Positions 9,721 to 18,489 of a DNA stretch of 64,000 bases are shown in pieces (positions within the stretch are counted from its first letter, which is position 1; each line of letters opens with the position of its first letter). The notes under the pieces are model-generated. The model was not told where the DNA came from. It saw only the letters and a program-made list of their open reading frames with translations, and searched no databases. The stretch comes from Ancylomarina longa. Lineage in GTDB: Bacteria; Bacteroidota; Bacteroidia; Bacteroidales; Marinifilaceae. The stretch lies in NCBI RefSeq assembly GCF_003996985.1, contig NZ_RJJX01000001.1:434001-498000 (forward strand), written 5' to 3'. The translations under genes were made by a program, and so were the position numbers.

Positions 9721-12700
9721 ATGAATAAAAAATCCCGTAAATATTCTATTGCAATTTCAGGAATTCTATTCCTCTTTTTATTTGCGTCTTTTTCTGCTTT
9801 TAGCAATAACGCTTCCAAACAAGCTCCTCTTCAAAAAATAAGACTGCAATTAAAGTACTACCACCAATTTCAATTTGCTGGATATTATGCTGCAGTACAA
9901 AAAGGTTTTTACAAGGAGGAAGGCCTCGATGTTGAATTACTCGAAGGAGGTGCCATCAACTCTATAGATTTGGTTCTTAATGGGGAAGCAGAATATGGTA
10001 TTGCTGCCAATGATATACTGATTGCACGATTAAATCATAAACCCATTGTTCTGCTAGCTTACATTTTTCAATCATCTCCTTCCATTTTTTTGAGTCTTAA
10101 AGCATCGAATATTAATACGGCTCAAGACATGATTCATAAAAAAGTAATGCTACTGGATGAATATCGTGACCCTGAGCTTTTGGCTATATTCTATCAGGAA
10201 GGCATTAAACTAAAAGATATTAATCGAGTAAGAACTACTTATGACATTCAGGACTTAATTGATGGTACTACTGATGTTCTCAATGCATATTCTACGAATG
10301 AACCCTATTATTTACAAGAACATCATATCGACTATTCTGTTATAAGGCCTCAAAGTTATGGTATTAACTTTTATGGAGATGGCATTTTCACCAGCGAATC
10401 AGAAATAAAAAAACATCCTAAACGAGCAGAAGCTTTTCTTCGGGCTAGTAAAAAGGGCTGGGAATATGCAATGCAAAACACCGAGGAAATTCTTGATATA
10501 CTGGAAAAGGATTACGGTGTTAACAAGACTCGTGCTCATCTTCGTTTTGAAGCGAAAGAAATTAAGAAGCTTATTATAAATGACTATGTGGAGATTGGTC
10601 ATATCAATCCGGGAAGAGTAGATCATATTGCTCAAATCTGTTCTAAAATGGGTATGGTTCCCACAAATTACAATCTGGATGGATTTATTTATCAGCACGA
10701 ATCATTTAAAACACCCCCTTGGTTAAAATGGTTAATATTTTCGATCACTGTAATTAGTTTAATCATAATTATCATCTCCCTATACCTCTTTTTGTTTAAC
10801 CGTCAGCTTCGGGTGGCTGTAGATAAGCAAACAAAAAGCTTAAGTGAGAAGAATAAGGAACTGGAAAGAGAAATATCAGAACGGGTAAAAACAGTCATCG
10901 CCTTGCAGGCGTCTGAAAAAAAGTTTCGGGAAATGATTGAAAACCTGCCATCCGGAGCTGTTCTAGTTGAAAATAAACAGATCTTCACAAATAAAAAAGC
11001 TTTAGAAATTACAGGCTATACTAATTCTGAATTACCTGATATAGACACTTGGTTTATCCGATTATATCAAAATAGGAGGAATGAAAATTACAAAATCTAC
11101 AAGGAGAATAAGGAAGATAATTTTAAGTATCCTGTAACAAATACTATTATTTGTAAAAGCGGCGAGGAAAAACAGGTGGAGTTTCATGCCTACAAATTTG
11201 ATAATAAAGAAATTTGGCTCCTAAATGATATCACGGAACGAGTGAAAATACAGCAAGAACTAATTGACAGTGAAACCAAGCTAAGCACATTTATTGAAGA
11301 ATCACCAAATGGTATAGTCATGTTCACCGGAGATACCAAGGTTGTTTATACCAATCCGGCATTTAACTCCTTAATGAAAATTAATTCTGACCAGAAGCAA
11401 AATCTACGAATACCTGATTTTTTTACTCCTTCGCAATATCAGGAGAATAAAACGCTTTGGGAGCGCTTGCTCGAAACAGGAAAATCGCAAGGTGAGGTAT
11501 TGGTAAAAAATACAAACAAAAAAAATATCCCTGTTTATATTAGTGCCCTTAAATTAATCAGTAATGAATACCTGGCCTTTGTAATAGATATATCCAACCT
11601 TAAAAATGTAGAAAAAGAATTGATAATCGCTTTAGAAAAAGCAGAAGAAAGCGATCGATTAAAATCAGCTTTTCTCGCCAATATGAGTCATGAAATCAGA
11701 ACTCCTATGAATGGAATTCTAGGATTCAGTCAACTACTACTAAGAGATGATCTTACCAAAGAGAAGAAAGAACGATATGTTGATATTTTGAACCAAAATG
11801 GAAAACAACTACTGGATATTATTAATAACATCATTGATATCTCCTACTTAGAAGTAAAACAATTAAGATTGCTGAAGTCTGAAATTTCTATCAAAAAACT
11901 TATTGCTGATTTGGATGCTCTATTTCAATTAGAAAAGAAAAAATACCATAAAAGCGATCTGAAAATAAGTTTCCATAACGAGCTTTCCGAAGACCAGGAT
12001 TTGATTACCACAGATGCCGGAAAATTAAAACAAGTACTCATAAATCTAATCAATAATGCACTAAAGTTTACAACAGAAGGATATATCAGAATCAGTGTGA
12101 AGCTTGAACAAAGCAAACTTTCCTTTAAGGTAGAAGATAGCGGAATTGGCATACCATTAGCTAAGCAGAAATTTATTTTCAAACGTTTTGCTCAGGTTGA
12201 AAATATATATACTCGTCAGTTTGGTGGAGCTGGACTTGGACTACCAATATCGAAAGGGATTATTGAACTTTTAAATGGAGAAATTTTCTTCGAATCAAAA
12301 GAAGATGAAGGAACTACTTTCAAATTTTATATTCCCATTTCGAAAATTGCCAAGCAAAATAAAACGAAAGATTATCCGACGCCCAACAACTACCAATGGA
12401 ATAACAAAAAGATATTATTAGTTGAAGATATGGATACCAATATTACTTTTTTCAAGGAGCTTTTACGGGATACAAATGCTGAATTAAGTATTTGCTATAA
12501 TGGTCTGGAAGCCGTGAATATTTGCAATACAGATTACCGCCCGGATATCATATTAATGGACATTCAAATGCCAGAGATGAATGGGATTCAGGCGAGCATA
12601 GAAATCCGAAAACACCTGACAAGCACTCCTATTATTGCTCAAACGGCATATGCTTCGGAGGAAGACAAAGAAATGGCTCTAAAGGCCGGATGTAATGATT

Positions 12701-12783
12701 ATTTCTCAAAACCTCTTGATGCCGACAGGTTACTTCAGAGAATGAATGAACTCCTCCTTGATCGTGACTCCAATAAATATTAA
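9721..12783 (+). CDS. Hybrid sensor histidine kinase with NMT1/THI5-like periplasmic binding domain
   Basis: A 1020-residue one-protein signalling chain. After a signal/TM segment (about 8-28), residues ~38-325 form an NMT1/THI5/SsuA-type solute-binding domain ('LQLKYYHQFQFAGYYAAVQKG', 'EGLDVELLEGG'). A TM helix (~337-358) and two PAS-like domains (~400-510 and ~520-625) follow. Then comes HisKA with 'MSHEIRTPMNG' (His657), an HATPase domain (N box 'LINLINNALKFT', 'DSGIGIP', 'GGAGLGLPIS'), and a receiver domain (~893-1010) with phospho-acceptor Asp947 in 'LMDIQMPEMNG'. All catalytic motifs look intact. The periplasmic fold binds thiamine-precursor pyrimidines, sulfonates or similar ligands in relatives; the ligand here is unknown. 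No DNA-binding output domain is present, so a phosphorelay partner elsewhere is likely. Confidence 0.93.
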   Translation: MNKKSRKYSIAISGILFLFLFASFSAFSNNASKQAPLQKIRLQLKYYHQFQFAGYYAAVQKGFYKEEGLDVELLEGGAINSIDLVLNGEAEYGIAANDILIARLNHKPIVLLAYIFQSSPSIFLSLKASNINTAQDMIHKKVMLLDEYRDPELLAIFYQEGIKLKDINRVRTTYDIQDLIDGTTDVLNAYSTNEPYYLQEHHIDYSVIRPQSYGINFYGDGIFTSESEIKKHPKRAEAFLRASKKGWEYAMQNTEEILDILEKDYGVNKTRAHLRFEAKEIKKLIINDYVEIGHINPGRVDHIAQICSKMGMVPTNYNLDGFIYQHESFKTPPWLKWLIFSITVISLIIIIISLYLFLFNRQLRVAVDKQTKSLSEKNKELEREISERVKTVIALQASEKKFREMIENLPSGAVLVENKQIFTNKKALEITGYTNSELPDIDTWFIRLYQNRRNENYKIYKENKEDNFKYPVTNTIICKSGEEKQVEFHAYKFDNKEIWLLNDITERVKIQQELIDSETKLSTFIEESPNGIVMFTGDTKVVYTNPAFNSLMKINSDQKQNLRIPDFFTPSQYQENKTLWERLLETGKSQGEVLVKNTNKKNIPVYISALKLISNEYLAFVIDISNLKNVEKELIIALEKAEESDRLKSAFLANMSHEIRTPMNGILGFSQLLLRDDLTKEKKERYVDILNQNGKQLLDIINNIIDISYLEVKQLRLLKSEISIKKLIADLDALFQLEKKKYHKSDLKISFHNELSEDQDLITTDAGKLKQVLINLINNALKFTTEGYIRISVKLEQSKLSFKVEDSGIGIPLAKQKFIFKRFAQVENIYTRQFGGAGLGLPISKGIIELLNGEIFFESKEDEGTTFKFYIPISKIAKQNKTKDYPTPNNYQWNNKKILLVEDMDTNITFFKELLRDTNAELSICYNGLEAVNICNTDYRPDIILMDIQMPEMNGIQASIEIRKHLTSTPIIAQTAYASEEDKEMALKAGCNDYFSKPLDADRLLQRMNELLLDRDSNKY

Positions 12784-12852
12784 TCTCTTTTTGATTCTCG
12801 CATTTTTCCAAAATTCAGTAATAATCTGACCAACTATTTTAGGAGGTGCCAA

Positions 12853-13110
12853 ACGAGCTTGCAACAGCATTTCCCCTTCTACGGGAAGTCCATTACGAGC
12901 TCGCAACAGCCTTTACCTCTCCGGGTATTGTCAATACGAGCTCGCGACAAGCCATTCCCACCCAAGGAATTTGCCCCTGCAGCTTGCAGCAAGAAATCCC
13001 CAAGCCGGGAATTTGCCCCTGCAGCCTACGACAAGCTTTCCCCACCGCAGAATTTTGTTTCTGCAAGTTACTTCAGCATTTTCAGAAGTAAGGAATTGGG
13101 TGCCTAGTGC
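12853..13110. repeat. Degenerate ~42-bp tandem repeat array (about 6 units)
   Basis: Consecutive units start near 12853, 12895, 12936, 12981, 13023 and 13065 (lengths 42, 41, 45, 42, 42, ~46). Each begins like ACGAGCTYGCAACAGC or AGCTTGCAGCAAG, and later contains a CCGGGAATTTGCCCC-like half. The tract is visibly more GC-rich than its surroundings. Short frames through it (12846-13091, 12859-13107) have no protein-like features and probably reflect the repeat. It fills most of the gap between two convergent genes. Confidence 0.8.
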
Positions 13111-13183
13111 ACATAGGAGAGTTAAGCATAGAAGAATAGCTTCTGGTAATAATATTCCGTAATAAACCGCGCAAGAAAAAGGC

Positions 13184-14617
13184 CTACTTACTTTGACGAT
13201 GTAGAAATCCTTTTCGCTCCATTTTTCCCCATTTTCTGTTTCCCATCAGATATTCTATATTTCCCTTAACTGCAAAAAACAGATTTAGTGGATGCAATAA
13301 AAACGGTTCAAAAACGGCGGCAATCCACAAACGAAAAACATCCATTTTTCGTTCATACCGATGAAAAGTAATTTCTTCGTAGAGAATGGCGGCAGTAGAA
13401 AAGAATAGTGCAAATGTATATACAAATACAAATGTGACCAGAATAAAATTAAGACTCAGATTATTCGTGAAGTAAAGTACCAATACATAAATAATGCCCA
13501 GCAATTCAACCAAAGGAGCAAGCCATTCAAAAATAAACCAAAATGGATATCCGAGCATCCCCATAGCTCCATATCGGGTAGAGAAAAATATTCTGGAATG
13601 ATCGGTAAGCGTTTCAATTGTTCCCCTGGTCCATCTACTTCTTTGTCTTCCAAAATCACCAATGCTTACGGGAGCCTCCGTCCAACATAATGGATCCGGC
13701 ACATATTCAATTTTATACTTCTCACGGCTCTCCGACATAAAACGACGAATTCGAACTACCAATTCCATATCCTCCCCTATCGTGTGGGCATATCCTCCAC
13801 TTTGAATCACAATATCCCGATCGAACATCCCCATAGCTCCGGAAATAATAATCAATCCATCTAACTTAGCCCAGGCAATTCTTCCCATTAAAAAGGATCT
13901 TGTATATTCCAAAACCTGCATTCTGGCTAGTAAATTCTTTGGCACACGAACCTCCGAAATCCTTCCCTTCTCTACCATGCAAGAATTGGCAATACGCACC
14001 ACTCCACCAGCTGCAATCACCCTTCTATCTGTTCTTTCGAGAAATGGCTTTACCAATTTAAGAACTGCATCCGGCTCTAATATGGAATCGGCATCAATAG
14101 CCATAAAAAGTGCTTTTCCAGAAACATTAATTCCCGCATTTAAGGCATCTGCTTTCCCTCCATTTACTTTATCAACTACTATTAAATTTGGGTATGTAGG
14201 AAGACTCGATTTATAAACGCCGCGCACTTCCTGCGTAGGAATTTCCATATTAACAGCGAAATTAACCTGTTCTAACTGAAAAGCTTTTTTCAATTCCTGA
14301 AATGTAGAATCTGTACTCCCATCGTTGATGATGATAACATCAAAATTATTGTAATGAATGGTATAAATAGACTCTACATTATCTACAATTGTCTTTGCTT
14401 CGTTAAATGCAGGTACCAACACAGAAACCGAAGGAGCCAGTGGTGAATCCAAAATCACACTATAGTCAACAAAGCTATTTTTCTTCAGATAATAGTTTAA
14501 GGAAAATCCGGAAACCAGGCTCAATATTGTATAACTAAATATCAATAGAAAGGCATAGGATATGAAAATCTTATCCAAAAAATAGCTTATAAAACGTATC
14601 AGTTCATCGTAATTCAT
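13184..14617 (-). CDS. Processive family 2 glycosyltransferase (PgaC/cellulose-synthase-like membrane enzyme)
   Basis: A 477-residue inner-membrane GT2: one N-terminal TM segment (~15-40), a cytosolic GT-A domain, then 3-4 C-terminal TM segments (~335-425). The processive-synthase motifs are complete: 'NDGSTDS' (98-104), 'DADS' (175-178), 'GEDMEL' (281-286, catalytic base region) and 'QRSRW' (325-329). Relatives polymerise beta-linked hexosamine or glucose chains while moving them across the membrane. It is the last gene of a five-gene unit, and its start overlaps the HEAT-repeat gene by 4 bp. The polymer is unknown. Confidence 0.9.
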   Translation of the reverse strand: MNYDELIRFISYFLDKIFISYAFLLIFSYTILSLVSGFSLNYYLKKNSFVDYSVILDSPLAPSVSVLVPAFNEAKTIVDNVESIYTIHYNNFDVIIINDGSTDSTFQELKKAFQLEQVNFAVNMEIPTQEVRGVYKSSLPTYPNLIVVDKVNGGKADALNAGINVSGKALFMAIDADSILEPDAVLKLVKPFLERTDRRVIAAGGVVRIANSCMVEKGRISEVRVPKNLLARMQVLEYTRSFLMGRIAWAKLDGLIIISGAMGMFDRDIVIQSGGYAHTIGEDMELVVRIRRFMSESREKYKIEYVPDPLCWTEAPVSIGDFGRQRSRWTRGTIETLTDHSRIFFSTRYGAMGMLGYPFWFIFEWLAPLVELLGIIYVLVLYFTNNLSLNFILVTFVFVYTFALFFSTAAILYEEITFHRYERKMDVFRLWIAAVFEPFLLHPLNLFFAVKGNIEYLMGNRKWGKMERKGFLHRQSK

Positions 14618-15810
14618 AACCTTGGATCTAATACATGATTGATAATTTTTTTCAATGTCTCATCCGCCTCCAATTCAATCTCTCTCAAACGCTTTTCTCC
14701 CCAGGCACCAAGCAAAGCAATGGACTTACAACACTCCATCCTTATTTTAAATTCAGGATTCTTCAACTCCTTTTTTAAAAATCCTATTTCCCCTTCCAGT
14801 CTTAGCTGTCCGATAGATTTTAGAATATTCAATTTATTGGGTAATTCCTCTAAAAGATACATTTCTTTTAACAGGGCAACAGCATCAATATTTTCCAATT
14901 CCACCAATGTTTTTATTACTTTTCCTTTAACCCTGTCATTGTCGTGATTAACCAGCTCCAACACTTTTGGTGTGGCTTCTTTCTGTTTTAATATTCGAAT
15001 CATATCCAAACAAAACATTACCACAGAATCATTCCAATGATCCAACCATAGGTGAAACTCTGGAATTTCAATTCTTTTCTTACGGATTAAATCGAATACA
15101 TTGATTTGCTCCCAAACTGTAAAAGGTTTTTCCTGAGAGTCGAGGAAAGCAAAAGGAACAAAAGGAAGCAGCTTTATCAATCCGATCTGCGATTCAATCC
15201 GCAGCACCTCATTTTTATTATTTAGAAAATCCAGTATTCGTTGATTCTCCGACTTCTCCCGCATATGGCTCAATTCCCGAATCCCTCTAATTCGTTTGTA
15301 CCAGGCTCGTTTCTGTACTTTTCTTCTGGAATCAGCATCTAGCTTGATATCCTTATAAAGTTTCCGAATCTTATCACTTACCTCTTTATTTTCAGCTTTA
15401 TCTATTGCCATTAAAACATCAACCATCACTCTTCGGTGGAAACGAGACTTTCTATTTTTGAGTTCCTCCATATCCTTATCCTCCAAAGCATTCATAAGAT
15501 ATTGAATCACATCATTCGAATATTTCTTATACAAATGCGCATATTTTCTATCCCTATAGCTTATATATACCTTTAGAAAAGCAATGGATGGCAGGAGTAC
15601 CATTAAGGCTACAAAAAATAAGATGATCAGGTAAATGATCAATCGGTTTAATGCATTATAAGGCAATCGTTCAAAAATATAATTCACAACAGCTTCCAGG
15701 CGTTCGATGATAGATTGAATCCAATCAAACACTTTCAGGCTTTCCTTCGGAACAAAACCGAACAAAACCTGACTCTGAGGAATGGCTATATGTGAAATCA
15801 ACCAGAACAT
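14614..15810 (-). CDS. Membrane-anchored HEAT-repeat protein
   Basis: A 398-residue protein. It has a hydrophobic N-terminal region with a clear TM segment (~58-85, 'LNRLIIYLIILFFVALMVLLPSIAF') and then a long basic helical domain. The C-terminal ~200 residues form HEAT/armadillo-type helical pairs ('LVNHDNDRVKGKVIKTLVEL', 'LKNPEFKIRMECCKSIALLGAWG'). No catalytic motif was seen. Position between CotH-like and GT2 genes (overlapping GT2 by 4 bp, 1 bp after CotH) suggests a scaffold or regulatory partner of the synthase; this is inference. Confidence 0.75.
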   Translation of the reverse strand: MFWLISHIAIPQSQVLFGFVPKESLKVFDWIQSIIERLEAVVNYIFERLPYNALNRLIIYLIILFFVALMVLLPSIAFLKVYISYRDRKYAHLYKKYSNDVIQYLMNALEDKDMEELKNRKSRFHRRVMVDVLMAIDKAENKEVSDKIRKLYKDIKLDADSRRKVQKRAWYKRIRGIRELSHMREKSENQRILDFLNNKNEVLRIESQIGLIKLLPFVPFAFLDSQEKPFTVWEQINVFDLIRKKRIEIPEFHLWLDHWNDSVVMFCLDMIRILKQKEATPKVLELVNHDNDRVKGKVIKTLVELENIDAVALLKEMYLLEELPNKLNILKSIGQLRLEGEIGFLKKELKNPEFKIRMECCKSIALLGAWGEKRLREIELEADETLKKIINHVLDPRL

Positions 15811-15811
15811 A

Positions 15812-17131
15812 TTAGTTTCTCTCTTCGGTATTCATTTTCAACTCCTTTTTCACGGCCTTTATTCTATGATGAACGAAAGATTTTAGCCCGGGAATAAATG
15901 CTCCCGGATCCTCCTCATCTCCTATTGTACTATGTAAATTCTGTTCAAAATCAGCATTAGAATACATTTTATTATTGTCCTGATAAACATACTTGCGTAT
16001 CTTAATCGATAATTTATCTATTCGATCAACCAGCTGATTCTCCGTAAATTTATTCTCTAAAAGATGGGTGATATAATTCGAATAAAAAGTTCTGTATTTT
16101 TCGAATCCCAATAAGTAACGAACCAAAGGCATTTCTTCTCCATTATAGAGATAAAATACACTGAGGTCTTGTGCTTCTGCCAAAGTAAATTTTTTACTAA
16201 AGGCACAAAAAGCATAATTCCCGTCGTATGGAATCCATTCCAACTTCTTCGTACTGCTGTTGCTATATAAATAATAGTTGTGCGGATACAGCAGGTTGTA
16301 GGCATCCACATTCATAAATAAGCTGGTAACTGCATAAATTTTCAAACAGGCTTCTACATTGAAAATAGAATCTAATTCCGAAAATTTTCCCCCATCGTCT
16401 ATGCTATACTGATTAATAGTACGTATTAAATCCTTTAAATCAGGATAAGGATTTTCCAAGTTCGATTTATTGCGATAGTCCTCCTGATATTTCAAGCTAT
16501 TTTCGCCCAAATATTTTAAAGTTGCTCTCGGTTCTCCTTTAAAAAATGCCCCATCTTTATTCCCGAAATTTCGCTTCAAAAACCCTTTATTAATCTCTTC
16601 TGTCAGCACATAAAAACCCAGATGTTCTCCATTTAGATAAACATTTGCATAGGAACATCGGGGAGCTGGAAGTCCTTCTTCTCTCAAAAAATCCAAATAT
16701 ATTTTTTCGCGCATATAAGTTGGATCTCTGAATGCATTATTCAGATTTAGAGTTTTCAGGCCATCTACCCGCTGCTTTTTCACATACTTGCCAAAATTTA
16801 TTTTAAATGACTTTTTCTTTCCCGGATAAAAATCAAAGGAAGATTCTCCTTTCATACGAACGCCACAACTATAATAATGCTTGCCATCCACTACAACATT
16901 TCCTTGTAGGTATCTTCTTATTTCAAGAGAATCACGCATTTTCTTCACCATCAAAAGAGAATCCCAGGCATTGCATTGAAGAAAATTAATCTGAATTTCA
17001 TGTACGATACCATCCACAAAAATTCTCTCCCCGGCTTTCTTTTTTTCTTGTCCTTTTGGAGACTGAGAAAAACCAGTAAGCGGTAATGTAAGACAACAAA
17101 GTACTATGAGTAAAGTAAATCGCATAGGCAT
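15812..17131 (-). CDS. CotH-kinase-family secreted protein
   Basis: A 439-residue protein with a signal peptide (~1-22, '...LTLPLTGFSQ'). The body matches the CotH kinase family: 'VRMKGESSFDFYPGKKKSFKINF', 'LNLNNAFRDPTYMREKIYLDFL', 'NGEHLGFYVLTEEINKGFL' and 'EWIPYDGNYAF'. Spore-coat CotH is an atypical protein kinase; exported Bacteroidota members are uncharacterised. The metal-binding motif here reads D-G-N rather than D-x-D. Its ATG directly follows the TAG of the YaiO gene. A kinase-like protein in the periplasm or at the surface of a polysaccharide machine is odd, because ATP is not expected there. Confidence 0.85.
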   Translation of the reverse strand: MPMRFTLLIVLCCLTLPLTGFSQSPKGQEKKKAGERIFVDGIVHEIQINFLQCNAWDSLLMVKKMRDSLEIRRYLQGNVVVDGKHYYSCGVRMKGESSFDFYPGKKKSFKINFGKYVKKQRVDGLKTLNLNNAFRDPTYMREKIYLDFLREEGLPAPRCSYANVYLNGEHLGFYVLTEEINKGFLKRNFGNKDGAFFKGEPRATLKYLGENSLKYQEDYRNKSNLENPYPDLKDLIRTINQYSIDDGGKFSELDSIFNVEACLKIYAVTSLFMNVDAYNLLYPHNYYLYSNSSTKKLEWIPYDGNYAFCAFSKKFTLAEAQDLSVFYLYNGEEMPLVRYLLGFEKYRTFYSNYITHLLENKFTENQLVDRIDKLSIKIRKYVYQDNNKMYSNADFEQNLHSTIGDEEDPGAFIPGLKSFVHHRIKAVKKELKMNTEERN

Positions 17132-18433
17132 CTATAGTTGATAAGATAATTTTAAGGAGAAGGTTAATACATTACGCTTGACATTCACCAAATATTCTTC
17201 CCGTTCAAATCCCAGACGGAGCAGATAAGTAAGACGCTTTTCGAATAGTTGATCCTGATAAGCAAGCTTAAATTTCCTGCTATCGTATTGATAAATATTA
17301 GAATTAGAAACATTTCCTCTGGGTTCATCGGGTGAAACTCCCGAGCCCAGTTCAATACCAATATAATGTTTTGAACTGCTTAAATAACGACGCATTAACA
17401 ACCAATATGATTGCGAAATATCATTATTCTTAGGGCTTAAATAGGTGCGGAATAAAAACCAATAATTCCTATAATATTTACCGATAGAACCGGTGTATAT
17501 ATATACGTTACTGCGGCTGCTACTTGTATCAAAATTCAAATAGCGTATTCCTGCCGAAACTTCGAAGGATGCAGGTAACTTCTGATAAAATTCGGCTCCT
17601 GCTCTGTGTTTAGGAAATAAATGATCGGGAGAATATCCATAATTCAAATACATATAATTTGATTTTGAAATTCTGGGATAAGCATCCAACTCAAATTGCT
17701 TGGCAATATTATTGGACCAAAATGTCTCTCCATCCTTAATCAAATCACCCAGGTTAACTTTTGCAAACCAGCTTCCCCATATATTTCGCCTTGATAATTG
17801 AAAAGAACTTACATGCCACCTTCGAATGTAAGGTTTGGTGAAATGCTCAAAATCGTGCTGATAAATGATTTGATATTTTCTCCGGGCAGCTTTATATTTT
17901 TGAAGAAGTTGCCTTCCTGCCTGGCTCGCAGGCTTTAGATCCAATAATTCGTTAATGGTTTGTAATGCTTTACTCTCCTCTCCATTTTGCTGAAGCAGCT
18001 GAATCTTTTGAACCAGGAACTTCTCCTCATTTGGGAAGAAAGACTGTCCATAATCACAATAAAATAATGCTTTGCTTAGATCTCCTGCCCATTTCTCCAG
18101 ATCAATTATGGCAAATATGGCATCTTTATTATCAAAATCATCTTCCAAAACCTGCTGTAACTCTTTTCTGCCCTGCTGAAAATTCTTCTGCCATGCAAAA
18201 GTCCTCCCAATCAGTATTCGCGCATCAAAATAAGCTGTATTTTTTTCAAGAATCTGATAACATATCTTTCTGGCCTCTTCCCTATTCCCATCAAAGGCTA
18301 ATTGCTTTGCCCGCTGAAAATCAACAGATAGACTACTGGATATAAAATCCCTGTTTTCCTGCGAGAATAACATCGTGGAACTAAGTAAAACCAAAAACAC
18401 AATACTTGTAAGCCGGGTAAAAAATTTTGCCAT
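17132..18433 (-). CDS. TPR plus YaiO-type outer-membrane beta-barrel protein
   Basis: A 433-residue protein: signal peptide (~1-25), TPR helices (~30-185, 'AKQLAFDGNREEARKICYQILEKN', 'FDARILIGRTFAWQKNFQQ'), then a ~230-residue beta-barrel rich in aromatic alternating strands, ending '...VLTFSLKLSYQL'. The order of TPR then barrel is that of YaiO-family proteins and resembles the PgaA exporter, which passes poly-GlcNAc through the outer membrane. Together with the GT2 it suggests polymer export. It starts 56 bp after the upstream gene. Confidence 0.82.
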   Translation of the reverse strand: MAKFFTRLTSIVFLVLLSSTMLFSQENRDFISSSLSVDFQRAKQLAFDGNREEARKICYQILEKNTAYFDARILIGRTFAWQKNFQQGRKELQQVLEDDFDNKDAIFAIIDLEKWAGDLSKALFYCDYGQSFFPNEEKFLVQKIQLLQQNGEESKALQTINELLDLKPASQAGRQLLQKYKAARRKYQIIYQHDFEHFTKPYIRRWHVSSFQLSRRNIWGSWFAKVNLGDLIKDGETFWSNNIAKQFELDAYPRISKSNYMYLNYGYSPDHLFPKHRAGAEFYQKLPASFEVSAGIRYLNFDTSSSRSNVYIYTGSIGKYYRNYWFLFRTYLSPKNNDISQSYWLLMRRYLSSSKHYIGIELGSGVSPDEPRGNVSNSNIYQYDSRKFKLAYQDQLFEKRLTYLLRLGFEREEYLVNVKRNVLTFSLKLSYQL

Positions 18434-18489
18434 TCTTAACAGTTTATAAATACAATTTCATTTTTATAAGGTTGCAGTTCAGCACTTCC

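Noticed and set aside
12846-13107. Two overlapping short plus-strand frames of about 80 codons
   Set aside because: Both run through the 42-bp degenerate array, contain cysteine/proline-rich low-complexity translation with no protein-like pattern, and overlap each other.
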